From positions 1 to 44,608 of the forward strand of contig CAIZLB010000024.1 in the NCBI GenBank assembly GCA_903933735.1: DNA of 44,608 nucleotides, written 5' to 3'. This stretch comes from an uncultured bacterium. Its GTDB lineage: Bacteria > Patescibacteriota > Minisyncoccia > Phycocordibacterales > CAIZLB01. Shown piece by piece: positions 15,814 to 24,243 of the stretch. The position numbers were made by a program, and so were the translations under genes. The first letter of the stretch is position 1. The number at the start of each line of letters is the position of its first letter. The notes beneath the pieces are model-generated. The model did not search any database and was not told where the DNA came from. It saw only the letters and a program-made list of their open reading frames with translations.

Positions 15814-17856
15814 ATGAACTTAAATAACAATTTAAACAATAATCTGAGTACCAACAGAAAAGCTCCTTCGAGGGTTTACCATGGAGGTCTCAAAAAGAAT
15901 TTACCAATAAATAATAATCCAATACGTCCTATACATCCTGTTCGTCCACCAATGCGCCCTGTAGCAAGACCTAATATAACAAGAAGGCATGACAATGATC
16001 TGAACTTCAACAATACCATATCTTCGACACCTTCTGCAGGAAACTCAGCCGGAGTCGGTGCTTTGAAAATGAAGAAACCTACAAAAAGATTTAGCATGCC
16101 TAGAACTAGACCGAATATCGGTTCAGCTAGTCAGGTTAAGCATGGTGTAAAACAAATCATACCTGACGTAGGTCCTGACACTTATCGTATTATTCCACTT
16201 GGTGGAGTTGAAGAGATCGGTATGAACATGACTGTTTTTGAAAATGAACATGATATCATCGTCATAGATGCAGGTTTCAAATTCAAAGAAGAAGCTACAC
16301 CTGGTATTGACTACATATTACCAAACACAAAATACTTAGAAGAAAGAAAACACAAGATTCGCGCCATGATAGTGACTCATGGTCACTTGGACCATATCGG
16401 TGCCCTACCTTACATCATAGAAAAGATTGGTATGCCACCAGTATATACAAGAAACCTAACATCTCTTATGTTGAAAAAGCGTCAAGCGGAATTTCCTCAT
16501 ATTGCCCCACTTGATTTTAAAATAATAGAAGGTAATGAAAGTATAATAATAGGACAAACTTCAGTTAAGTTTTATGGTGTAACTCACTCTATTCCCGACT
16601 CTATGGGTATCATCATAGATACTCCTTATGGTTGGATAACAACACCTGGAGACTTCAAGCTTGATCATCTAGACGAAAAGCCAACAGCTGATGAGGAGGC
16701 TAACTATAAGATCTTCGATGGTAAAAAGGAAGTCTTATTACTTTTAGGTGAATCAACAAACATAGAAAATCCCGGGTTTTCAACACCGGAAAGTCTTGTT
16801 CATGATAACTTAGAGAAAATAGTTAAGGAAATAAAAGGAAGAATTATCATCGGTATGTTTGCTTCTCACTTTTTCCGTATAGCTAAGATAGTTGAGACTT
16901 GTGAGAGTTACAATAAAAAACTTGTCATAGAAGGTCGTAGTATGAAGAACAATATAGACATCATGATACAGGCAGGACTGCTCAATATTAAAAAAGATAC
17001 AGTGATCAATGCTCAAGATATGTCCAACTATGCACCTGATAAGATAGTTATACTTGCAACAGGGGCACAAGCTGATGAGTTCGCCGCACTTATGCGTATT
17101 GCTACAAAGCAACATAAATACATACAGATAAATGAAAGAGATACTGTCCTACTTTCATCATCAATCATTCCCGGAAATGAAAAAGCGGTCCAGAAAATGA
17201 AAGACAATATCGCTCGTTCAGGTGCAAAGATAATGCATTATCGTACATCTGATGTCTTCATACATGCCACAGGTCATGCCTATCGTGGTGAGATAGAGTG
17301 GCTACATAGAAAACTTAAACCAAAATTCTTCATGCCTATGCATGGTACTCATTATCACTTGAGACTTCATGCTGATCTTGCTAATGAACTTGGTATGCCA
17401 AAAGAAAATATCATAGTGCCCGATGACTGTAACATACTTGAGATCAGAGATAAGGGTACAAAATTTGTAAAACTAGATGTCAAGGCACCAGACAATGTTG
17501 TCATGGTTGACGGATTCACCGTTGGAGATATACAAGATGTAGTCCTACGTGATCGTCAGATCTTAGCGGAAGATGGAATCTTTGTCATCGTAGCGATGTT
17601 AAATCCTATGACAGGAAGACTTATAAAATCACCTGACATCATATCCCGTGGATCAGTTTATCTTAGAGAGTCACAAGATCTTCTACGTGAGATCAGAACT
17701 ATGGTTCGTACAACTATAGAGAAGGCGGTTTATGATACTAGAAATACTCCAGACTTGGATTATGTCAAAGATATAGTAACTGATACTTTAGGCAAGTTCA
17801 TATTCCGTGAGACAGCTAAGAGACCGATAATTATACCGGTGGTGTTGTTTGCGTAG
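15814..17856 (+). CDS. rnj: Ribonuclease J with a long basic N-terminal extension
   Basis: A 680-residue RNase J. The metallo-beta-lactamase domain (from about residue 122) has the zinc motif THGHLDHIGALP, later ligands in GVTHSIPDSMG and TPGDF, the beta-CASP domain with IGMFASHFFR, and the HATGHA and MPMHGTHYHL motifs, so it should be catalytically competent as a 5'-3' exonuclease and endonuclease in mRNA decay and rRNA maturation. Unusual is the extra N-terminus of about 115 residues, rich in Asn, Pro and Arg (MNLNNNLNNNLS, RPIHPVRPPMRPVARPN), predicted disordered and able to bind RNA; typical RNase J is about 555 residues. A terminator follows at 17873. Confidence 0.95.
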   Translation: MNLNNNLNNNLSTNRKAPSRVYHGGLKKNLPINNNPIRPIHPVRPPMRPVARPNITRRHDNDLNFNNTISSTPSAGNSAGVGALKMKKPTKRFSMPRTRPNIGSASQVKHGVKQIIPDVGPDTYRIIPLGGVEEIGMNMTVFENEHDIIVIDAGFKFKEEATPGIDYILPNTKYLEERKHKIRAMIVTHGHLDHIGALPYIIEKIGMPPVYTRNLTSLMLKKRQAEFPHIAPLDFKIIEGNESIIIGQTSVKFYGVTHSIPDSMGIIIDTPYGWITTPGDFKLDHLDEKPTADEEANYKIFDGKKEVLLLLGESTNIENPGFSTPESLVHDNLEKIVKEIKGRIIIGMFASHFFRIAKIVETCESYNKKLVIEGRSMKNNIDIMIQAGLLNIKKDTVINAQDMSNYAPDKIVILATGAQADEFAALMRIATKQHKYIQINERDTVLLSSSIIPGNEKAVQKMKDNIARSGAKIMHYRTSDVFIHATGHAYRGEIEWLHRKLKPKFFMPMHGTHYHLRLHADLANELGMPKENIIVPDDCNILEIRDKGTKFVKLDVKAPDNVVMVDGFTVGDIQDVVLRDRQILAEDGIFVIVAMLNPMTGRLIKSPDIISRGSVYLRESQDLLREIRTMVRTTIEKAVYDTRNTPDLDYVKDIVTDTLGKFIFRETAKRPIIIPVVLFA

Positions 17857-17872
17857 AAACCTTCGTAAAAAA

Positions 17873-17906
17873 AATAACTATCCCCATCCAGGATAGTTAT
17901 TTTTGT
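17873..17906 (+). terminator. Rho-independent terminator of rnj
   Basis: An 11-bp stem AATAACTATCC / GGATAGTTATT with loop CCATCCA, then TTT. Part of a dispersed repeat (see 17891-17985). Confidence 0.85.
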
Positions 17907-17985
17907 TACTCAGGTTTAGAAGAAAAGTAACAGGGATAGATATTTTTCTGTTCGGGTTTAGAGGGATGTGTATTTTTGCTTTTTT
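17891..17985. repeat. Degenerate terminator-linked repeats
   Basis: Three successive variants of GGATAxxTATTTTT, two of them followed by CxGGTTTAGA (17891, 17933, 17964). The minus strand at about 40576-40520 carries the same arrangement, and the flank AACCTTCxTAAxAAAATAACTA also matches (17858 and about 40491). Otherwise this intergenic stretch (17857-18102) holds only the promoter of the next gene. Confidence 0.6.
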
Positions 17986-18000
17986 AGATTAATATAGATA

Positions 18001-18029
18001 TTGACATATCTATCTATATAGTATATAAT
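18001..18029 (+). promoter_or_regulatory. Perfect-consensus sigma70 promoter of the 18103 orphan
   Basis: TTGACA, 17-nt spacer, TATAAT: full consensus. Predicted start about 18036; the 67-nt leader holds a hairpin GAGTA-GAGA-TACTC (18047-18060) and then an A/C-rich stretch. A purine run (GAGAAGGAAC) lies too far (about 25 nt) from the ATG to be a normal Shine-Dalgarno. Confidence 0.85.
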
Positions 18030-18102
18030 ATATAAGTCTAGAAAACGAGTAGAGATACTCAATAACAACAAAACACCTGAGAAGGAACTTAGAGATAAGA
18101 AA

Positions 18103-18528
18103 ATGAACACCGAACAAATTACCACCCGCCTACTTCAAGGATCAAGAAACATCGATAGGATGCGCGAGGAAACCCATCAATTAATTTCCATGATTATAGG
18201 GTTTGCATTAGATTCTGTGGATGGCGGAGTAGTGCTTGATGAAACCTTTGAATCTGAAAACTGTGCATGGAGGATTGATGGTGAGATCAAACCTAATGGC
18301 CTTAGTAATATCAGCGTTAGATGTCATGTTCTTATAAAAGGATCAGCTACGAGTTTCTGCTTAGCATATATCTATAACAATGATAAACACAACCTCACAC
18401 GGAGTGATGACCTTCAAGCTGTCTATGAGGTAATTCCGGTATTTGTTGAAGGAATGATCAATAAATTCCCCAATATCACAAAGGAGTGGCAATTTCTGAT
18501 CGATGCCTCAGAGGTGAGATTCCACTAA
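18103..18528 (+). CDS. Orphan protein of 141 residues, unknown function
   Basis: Not recognised. The product begins with a helical region (MNTEQITTRLLQGSRNIDRM), continues with strands around VVLDETFESENCAWRIDGEI and ISVRCHVLIKGSATSF, and ends with a helix, so an alpha-beta fold with one curved sheet is likely. It contains three Cys, with no clear metal motif, and no signal peptide. It is monocistronic, with a perfect-consensus promoter and its own terminator, and is more GC-rich than its neighbours, like the other orphan cassettes in this window. High expression is inferred from the promoter only. Confidence 0.7.
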   Translation: MNTEQITTRLLQGSRNIDRMREETHQLISMIIGFALDSVDGGVVLDETFESENCAWRIDGEIKPNGLSNISVRCHVLIKGSATSFCLAYIYNNDKHNLTRSDDLQAVYEVIPVFVEGMINKFPNITKEWQFLIDASEVRFH

Positions 18529-18549
18529 CATTCACATTCGATTCAATAG

Positions 18550-18581
18550 CCCCTCGCTTAACCGCGCAGGGGTTTATTTTT
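18550..18581 (+). terminator. Rho-independent terminator of the 18103 orphan
   Basis: CCCCTCGC-TTAACC-GCGCAGGGG stem with one bulged base, then TTTATTTTT. Confidence 0.8.
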
Positions 18582-18624
18582 ATATCAAATCATCAACAAA
18601 TTCTTGATTAAATGTTTCTAGCAT
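18580..18624 (-). pseudogene. Stub of a tandem copy of the 1331-residue protein gene
   Basis: The minus strand from ATG at 18624 reads MLETFNQEFVDDLI and stops. The full gene at 22676 begins MPETFNQE, then 12 extra residues, then FVDDLV. The stub is therefore the start of a paralogous copy with a 36-nt internal difference and the rest lost. Its upstream DNA also repeats the 3' end of dnaX (see repeats 18599-18666 and 22651-22718). Confidence 0.8.
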
Positions 18625-18666
18625 GATTTTAAATATTAGTTATTACAAACCACCCCCAAAACTACA
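18599..18666. repeat. Direct repeat, downstream copy
   Basis: 68 bases matching 22651-22718 with six differences, about 91 percent identical. It covers what would be the last codons of dnaX, the intergenic bases and the first codons of the big gene. Similarity continues leftward (18583-18598 matches about 22608-22623) after skipping 36 nt. Confidence 0.9.
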
Positions 18667-18680
18667 ATTTACTTACCCTA

Positions 18681-21600
18681 TTACTCACCTTTCATCATCT
18701 TCTTTGCTCTCAGATAATTTATTATTGCAAATACGGCTTTAGATTCTATGGGCTCTAAAAATTTCTCAGATATCTTAAAAATCTTTTCTATTTTATTTAA
18801 AGCTTCATCAAATCGTGCATTATCTCTGTTTGCAAATCTTTTTATGAATTCTTGCACGGTTTCAAATAATCTTTTACCACTATCTAGATCTATGCCATTA
18901 GATTTTTTATTATTCTTTCTTTCTCTACTTATCTCTGAGTCAATCATTCTAGTAACTTCCACAACATTGGATATATCATCTAAATCTATTTCAGAAATAT
19001 TTAAAGGAGAATATTTTGTATTAAGTATAGATTCTACTGTATGAAGGTTATTTCTCTTTACACCGTATTTTAATAATATATTCAGAATATGTTCCAGTTC
19101 ACCATTTGATAGAGATTGTATTCTTTCTATATCAAAACTTTCAATTATTTCTTCTATTTCTTTCAATCTGCCTTCTGATTCATTAACCAAAGTCTCTGCA
19201 TCTTTTCGATTTTGATCTAACCTGTCGCGAATACTCATAGATATAGAATTACCACCTGAGGTTCCGTCTATTGTATATATTTCTGTTTTATTATACATTG
19301 ATGGCCAAACGACAAAAGATAATCCATGTGAATTAGAACTTTTAGCTGTTTTACCATCTATATTCAATCCGGTTATAACCCCAGAAACAAAGCCTGATTT
19401 GCGTAGTAATGATGTAGTCAATACAGCAAAATCAGCACAAACACCCGCAAACATTTTTCCTTGAATATCTACACCTTTACCAGATAGATTTTCTAGGCGC
19501 GACCTCATTATAGAAAGTCTTTCGTCATTACTTTTACCCAACTTCAATGCCTGAACATCTCTATTATTAAAATCATAATATGAAATCTTCCTAACATAGT
19601 CCTCTATAGCTATCAATTTTTCAATTGGTGATAGATTTGATATGGAATTAATAAAAATATTTAATTCTGGAGGTAAATTAGACACATCCTCTGTTACTGA
19701 TTTTCCATATCTAGATTCAAAATCTTCTCTAAAGAGACCATATTCTTCACCTGTAATATCACCTGGTGCTGGAGTAATGACAGGTTTTTCTTGTGAAAAG
19801 AAAATTTTATGTATGCGTTTATTTGCCTTAATGAGAACTTGTCCTAAACTATTTTTATCATAAGTAAAATCAATATCTTTCCCTTTTGAATCCAAAACCT
19901 TTATTCTCGATGTGATTATTTTACTGTCTGTAAATCTCGGTAATAAGACCTCTTTTTTTCCATGAGCTTCTATTGTAGCAGTCACATTATTTACAGGACC
20001 AGATAATTCTTCAGATATAGGAAATATGAGTTTATGCCATCTACCATCACGAGATGCACCGAGGTTTATGTTCGTTGCCAACATACCTTTTACATAAGTT
20101 TTAAATTCTATACCGACATCTTTAGCACCCTCTTCTAATGGATCAGCGTCTCTAAGTTCTAAATATTCTTGATCCCTAAAAAAATCATATTTTTCTGATG
20201 CAACATTTTCTCTTTTAAGAGAATCCAATAAACTACCGAATAGACCCTTGCGTTTACCAGATTCTTGTCTTTCTTTTTCCTGTCTTTCTTTTTCTTTATT
20301 TATCTGTATTTCTGGGAAAAATTTATCAGTAATTTGATCAACCCTCCAGTTTGGCAGTTTTTCACTTTTTGCTCGAACATCATCAAAAAATAAAGCAGGA
20401 TCTTCGTCGATAAGTGTATTTAATTGGTTGGCGAATTTATTGGATTTCGATAATTGCTTGCTTTCGTTAATAGACTTATCATCAAGTAAATCTTCTTCTT
20501 CATCTTGGTTCGGAGTTTTTATGAGATTTAATAATTGTAATTTATGTTTTTCTGCATCATTAAGTTTTAATTCTTTTTCTTTTTTTAATTCTTTTACCGT
20601 TATCGTATAGGTAACCATTTTATCAGCAATGATTCCAGCTATAAACAATAATCCAGTTTCTTTGTTGTATTCGAATAATTTTACCTCATCGAATTCTAAA
20701 TCAGGTATTTCTTTATTATCATAACTGACTATTTGTTTACCATTTTTGGTGGCAACAAAAGCCGACTTACCTTCTAAGTCTATGAGATGTCTTACTGAAG
20801 AATACATATCATAATGTTTACCATCCAACACCACCCTATGATAAGTATCGTCAGCAATTTCAGTTGTTGTAATATAAGCTGGTTTATTACCGATACTTAT
20901 GAGATTTACCATATGATAATCAGATTGACACACATCTATACCATCATAATTTACAACATATTCACCACTATCGAGTTCGGCAATAAAAGCCGGTTTACCG
21001 CCGACGTCAATTAAGTTTTCAATCTTTTTATATGCTTTAGATTCTTGTCCGTCATAATTAATTACATACAAACCATTAAACAATCTCGCAACGTAAACGG
21101 GTTTATTATCAACACTTATTAGATTATGAACCTCGCGATATTTTTTGGAATCATGTCCATCATAATTTACAAGGTGGTGACTTTTTTCATCTCTAGCAAT
21201 GAAGGCTAACTTACCATCAATCTCTTTTAAAGAACGAACGAATTCATACTCGGAAGATGTAATTCCATCATGATATGCAATCCATTTACCATTATCGAGC
21301 TGAGCAGATAAAGCTGGTTTATCATCTACTGAGATCAATTCTTTAATTTCTTTAAATTTTAAAATATTAAGTCCATCATAATTTAGATATCCTAAATTAA
21401 TGCTCTGTCTAACAAAAGCTATTTTACCTCCAATTTCTTTTAGACCCGAAATCTTACCAGGATTTTTAATTAATTCATTACCGGCATAATTCAAAGAATA
21501 AATATCAACACCTGTCTTTTCCACAAAGGCAATCTCATCTTTTATTTGCACAAGTTCACGCACATCACCCTTAATTTTTGTTTCTGTTTTACCACGATAG

Positions 21601-22676
21601 ATAACACTATCTTTTAGATTACTAGCTTTAGTCTTCGCTCTAAAAACTAATTCACCGTTTATATTTCTAAAAAAACCTAGGCCCATATAATTACCTATAT
21701 CAACCTCAGTCTTTTTAAAATTATTTACATCGAATACCTTGTCAGTTTCAACAGAAACAGGACCGTTATCCTTATTTCCACCTTCAATCTCAACAACCTT
21801 AAAACCTTCACCATCTTCAACAACTTCAAAACCATCACTGTCATAACCTCTATGAATGAGACTATCTTTTATCTCATCTTTCAATCTTTTAGTCGCCTCT
21901 TTTTTTCTTACATTATAAACTTCTAGAAGCGGTGATCTAACATATATAGCCTTGGAAGCAACAGCCCCGTCATAATCTAAACCTAATCGTGCAAATTTTT
22001 TCTTGACATCCCGTTCTGAAGTAAAAATAGATTCGAATTCTACATCTCTACCTGTCTTATCTTTTATATATTTAGCAACAAGTTCTGATTCATAATTTTT
22101 ATCAACAACAAATCTACGAGTATCAAAAGTCTCATAGGCAAGTTTTTCACCGACAGAATCATTAAGTTCATCAGCTTTTTCTCTAAATCTTTTTTGCTGA
22201 ACAAAAGGTAAATAATATTCTTTTATAGATTCATATACATCTTTTGGAACACCATTTTGTTTACCTGTTGGTACATGTAATCCACTGTTAAAAGATTCAA
22301 CAGTGTCAGTTATAAAATCAAAACTATCTTTAGATATATATTTTGGTTCAGTGGCTGTTAAATGTAAATTAATATCAGAAACCAGTCTATCCTGTTCTAT
22401 CAAACCAACTTCACCTGCCAGTACATCATCAAGTGTAACAACATGATCAGTTTTAGATGAAGATATAAAAGCTGTAAACTGATCTCTTTTATCAACACCG
22501 AGCCTGTCAGCCAAAGCAAATCCATCATTGAGTGAGTGAGAAAAAATTAAAGTCAGAACATGAACCTTAATATCCAGATTTTCGTCTTCTAAACGAGATA
22601 CCAAATCATCAACAAATTTTTGTCTTTCTTGAACAGGATCTATTGATTTTAATTCTTGATTGAATGTTTCTGGCAT
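18681..22676 (-). CDS. Giant protein: beta-propeller-like repeats plus transglutaminase-like domain
   Basis: A 1331-residue protein without a signal peptide or membrane helix. Residues 1-330 are helical and charged. About 370-665 holds roughly eight units of about 36 residues with the pattern LI-x-V-x-x-KPAFIA-x-L-x-x-G-x-YVVNYDG (for example LIDVGGKPAFIAELDSGEYV), resembling WG-type or blade-like beta repeats. Charged linkers follow. Near 1010-1150 lies a transglutaminase-like core: Cys in GVCADFAVLTTSLLRKSGF, His in SNSHGLSFVVWPS and Asp in YTIDGTSGG, the papain-like triad order. The C-terminus is helical. Substrate unknown; it may act on cytoplasmic proteins or be released. It lies 11 nt downstream of dnaX and probably shares its transcript. 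Confidence 0.8.
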   Translation of the reverse strand: MPETFNQELKSIDPVQERQKFVDDLVSRLEDENLDIKVHVLTLIFSHSLNDGFALADRLGVDKRDQFTAFISSSKTDHVVTLDDVLAGEVGLIEQDRLVSDINLHLTATEPKYISKDSFDFITDTVESFNSGLHVPTGKQNGVPKDVYESIKEYYLPFVQQKRFREKADELNDSVGEKLAYETFDTRRFVVDKNYESELVAKYIKDKTGRDVEFESIFTSERDVKKKFARLGLDYDGAVASKAIYVRSPLLEVYNVRKKEATKRLKDEIKDSLIHRGYDSDGFEVVEDGEGFKVVEIEGGNKDNGPVSVETDKVFDVNNFKKTEVDIGNYMGLGFFRNINGELVFRAKTKASNLKDSVIYRGKTETKIKGDVRELVQIKDEIAFVEKTGVDIYSLNYAGNELIKNPGKISGLKEIGGKIAFVRQSINLGYLNYDGLNILKFKEIKELISVDDKPALSAQLDNGKWIAYHDGITSSEYEFVRSLKEIDGKLAFIARDEKSHHLVNYDGHDSKKYREVHNLISVDNKPVYVARLFNGLYVINYDGQESKAYKKIENLIDVGGKPAFIAELDSGEYVVNYDGIDVCQSDYHMVNLISIGNKPAYITTTEIADDTYHRVVLDGKHYDMYSSVRHLIDLEGKSAFVATKNGKQIVSYDNKEIPDLEFDEVKLFEYNKETGLLFIAGIIADKMVTYTITVKELKKEKELKLNDAEKHKLQLLNLIKTPNQDEEEDLLDDKSINESKQLSKSNKFANQLNTLIDEDPALFFDDVRAKSEKLPNWRVDQITDKFFPEIQINKEKERQEKERQESGKRKGLFGSLLDSLKRENVASEKYDFFRDQEYLELRDADPLEEGAKDVGIEFKTYVKGMLATNINLGASRDGRWHKLIFPISEELSGPVNNVTATIEAHGKKEVLLPRFTDSKIITSRIKVLDSKGKDIDFTYDKNSLGQVLIKANKRIHKIFFSQEKPVITPAPGDITGEEYGLFREDFESRYGKSVTEDVSNLPPELNIFINSISNLSPIEKLIAIEDYVRKISYYDFNNRDVQALKLGKSNDERLSIMRSRLENLSGKGVDIQGKMFAGVCADFAVLTTSLLRKSGFVSGVITGLNIDGKTAKSSNSHGLSFVVWPSMYNKTEIYTIDGTSGGNSISMSIRDRLDQNRKDAETLVNESEGRLKEIEEIIESFDIERIQSLSNGELEHILNILLKYGVKRNNLHTVESILNTKYSPLNISEIDLDDISNVVEVTRMIDSEISRERKNNKKSNGIDLDSGKRLFETVQEFIKRFANRDNARFDEALNKIEKIFKISEKFLEPIESKAVFAIINYLRAKKMMKGE

Positions 22677-22718
22677 AATTTTAAATATTAGTTATTACAA
22701 ACTACCTCCAAAACGACA
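22651..22718. repeat. Direct repeat, upstream (parental) copy
   Basis: Covers the end of dnaX, the 11-nt gap and the first codons of the 1331-residue gene; partner of 18599-18666. Together they mark a former tandem duplication with a unit of about 4.05 kb. Confidence 0.9.
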
Positions 22719-23614
22719 TATGCATCTACAAATCTTATGTGGCGATAATTTTCTATAGCTTTTGATATAAGGTTCAAAACTTTCTCCTTATCTCCTCCCA
22801 CCCGAAGCCTCATCTTCAAACTATCAACAAATAAATCATAAACTATTTTTCCATCTGTATTATTGGATTTTAACTTATCTATTTCATCAAAAACTTTTTC
22901 TCCTTTTAATACTTTATCTATAATGTTATTTATAACTTCTGTGTTTGGTATATTTAAAATCTTTTCTATATTTTCTATCTTCTTTCCATCTATACTAGCA
23001 ATAACTTTTTGAAGAGTAGATAAAGTATCACGGAAGGATTCGTCCCCTGACAAAGCTATAAGTTTTATTGACTCATCATCTATAGTTAAACCTTCACTTT
23101 TTACAACACCTTTTATAGCCTGTGATAGCACCTCAATAGAAGGTTTTTTGAAATTATGAACCTCACAACGTGACACTATAGTGTCTAAAAGTTTATTCAA
23201 CTCAGTTGTAGCAAGTATATAGATAACATGCTTTGGTGGTTCTTCTAAACCTTTTAGGAACGCATTGAAAGCCTGTTTGGATAACATGTGCACCTCATCC
23301 AGAATATAAACTTTATAAGGTGATGACATCGGTAAAACTGTAGCATTTTCAGTAAGCTCTCGGATGTTATCAACTCCTGTTACAGAAGCAGCGTCTATCT
23401 CATATATATCAACATCATCCACACCGAGGTCTCTAGCAAATATACGGGCAATAGATGTCTTACCAACACCACGAGAACCTGTGAATATATAGGCATGATT
23501 TGGGTTTTTATTTTCTATGGCTTTTTGTAATATAGAGACTATATGATCTTGTCCTAAGATCTCAGAAAATTTTGATGGACGATATTTACGATAAAGTGAT
23601 GTGTGTTCTGTCAT
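22688..23614 (-). CDS. dnaX: DNA polymerase III clamp-loader subunit (DnaX), short, no zinc module
   Basis: The AAA+ clamp-loader motor that opens the sliding clamp. From MTEHTSLYRKYRPSKFSEIL at 23614 it gives 308 residues: Walker A GSRGVGKTS, Walker B ILDEVHMLSKQAFNAFLK, the SRC motif VSRCEVHNF and a short collar domain. The four-Cys zinc-binding insert normally found after Walker A in DnaX is absent: ARIFARDLG runs straight into DDVDIYEIDAAS. There is no tau-type C-terminal extension, so it is gamma-like. The internal start is favoured because the family begins here and an extended -10 box lies 9 nt upstream; the frame is nevertheless open further (see 22688-24121). Confidence 0.9.
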   Translation of the reverse strand: MTEHTSLYRKYRPSKFSEILGQDHIVSILQKAIENKNPNHAYIFTGSRGVGKTSIARIFARDLGVDDVDIYEIDAASVTGVDNIRELTENATVLPMSSPYKVYILDEVHMLSKQAFNAFLKGLEEPPKHVIYILATTELNKLLDTIVSRCEVHNFKKPSIEVLSQAIKGVVKSEGLTIDDESIKLIALSGDESFRDTLSTLQKVIASIDGKKIENIEKILNIPNTEVINNIIDKVLKGEKVFDEIDKLKSNNTDGKIVYDLFVDSLKMRLRVGGDKEKVLNLISKAIENYRHIRFVDAYVVLEVVCNN

Positions 23615-24121
23615 ATGACAAGTATTATAACAAATTTGACAAGGTTTGGGTATTTGATAAGATATAGACATATCTGGAGAAATCCGATGATCCAGGCCTT
23701 GACCTTTTTGACCGCCTGGTGACGATAAAAAGATTCTTAGCATATCGGCTAAGGATTTTTTTAATTTCTCCAAATCTGCTTTTGATATAGTCGACTTCTT
23801 TAAATACAACCTGTTGGCTGATATAAATTTAATTTGATATAACATTGCCCTTCTCTCGCCATCATCTTCAATAAAAGTAAAGAAGTTTTTACCTTCTTTT
23901 TTCTTTGTGGTTGTTGGTATGACTATACAAGAATTCTGGGTTATTTTTCTAATAATAATCACAGGTCTTCTAAAATATCTACCCTTACCATAAGCCTCTT
24001 CACCTACATTCATACCAAAATAAGACCACCAAATCTCACCTTCTTTAAACTCTAAATCTCTAATATTTGTATCCAAATATTTCTTTTTTAAATCATTCCA
24101 TTTATCGAAATCTTTTTTCAT
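22688..24121 (-). CDS. Open frame joining a MazF/PemK-like domain to DnaX
   Basis: The ORF track entry of 477 residues. Residues about 20-135 form a PemK/MazF-like toxin domain (FKEGEIWWSYFGMNVGEE, RRPVIIIRK, CIVIPTTTKKKEG, MLYQIKFISANRLYLKKS), a family of mRNA endonucleases. Residues about 136-169 are a poorly conserved linker (LSSPGGQKGQGLDHR) and the DnaX part follows without a stop. Either the toxin gene lost its stop and reads into dnaX, or the linker is coding by chance and two proteins are made, the second from the internal start and promoter at 23614-23632. No antitoxin gene lies next to it. Confidence 0.6.
   Translation of the reverse strand: MKKDFDKWNDLKKKYLDTNIRDLEFKEGEIWWSYFGMNVGEEAYGKGRYFRRPVIIIRKITQNSCIVIPTTTKKKEGKNFFTFIEDDGERRAMLYQIKFISANRLYLKKSTISKADLEKLKKSLADMLRIFLSSPGGQKGQGLDHRISPDMSISYQIPKPCQICYNTCHMTEHTSLYRKYRPSKFSEILGQDHIVSILQKAIENKNPNHAYIFTGSRGVGKTSIARIFARDLGVDDVDIYEIDAASVTGVDNIRELTENATVLPMSSPYKVYILDEVHMLSKQAFNAFLKGLEEPPKHVIYILATTELNKLLDTIVSRCEVHNFKKPSIEVLSQAIKGVVKSEGLTIDDESIKLIALSGDESFRDTLSTLQKVIASIDGKKIENIEKILNIPNTEVINNIIDKVLKGEKVFDEIDKLKSNNTDGKIVYDLFVDSLKMRLRVGGDKEKVLNLISKAIENYRHIRFVDAYVVLEVVCNN
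23624..23632 (-). promoter_or_regulatory. Extended -10 promoter of dnaX
   Basis: TGTTATAAT on the minus strand, 9 nt before the dnaX ATG, without a good -35. Predicts a leaderless dnaX transcript starting inside the longer MazF-DnaX frame. Confidence 0.55.
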
Positions 24122-24189
24122 TCAAAAATACTAACAAAAAGTACATAAAATCTTCATAAAGAAAATCAAAATATTTTATAAAGATAATA

Positions 24190-24217
24190 TTGTTAAATCC
24201 CACAAATATGATATAGT
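24190..24217 (+). promoter_or_regulatory. Promoter of the 24244 orphan gene
   Basis: TTGTTA, 16-nt spacer, TATAGT with the extended TGA element. Leader of about 20 nt. Confidence 0.6.
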
Positions 24218-24243
24218 TTTCAAGTCAACCTTTAAACACAACT

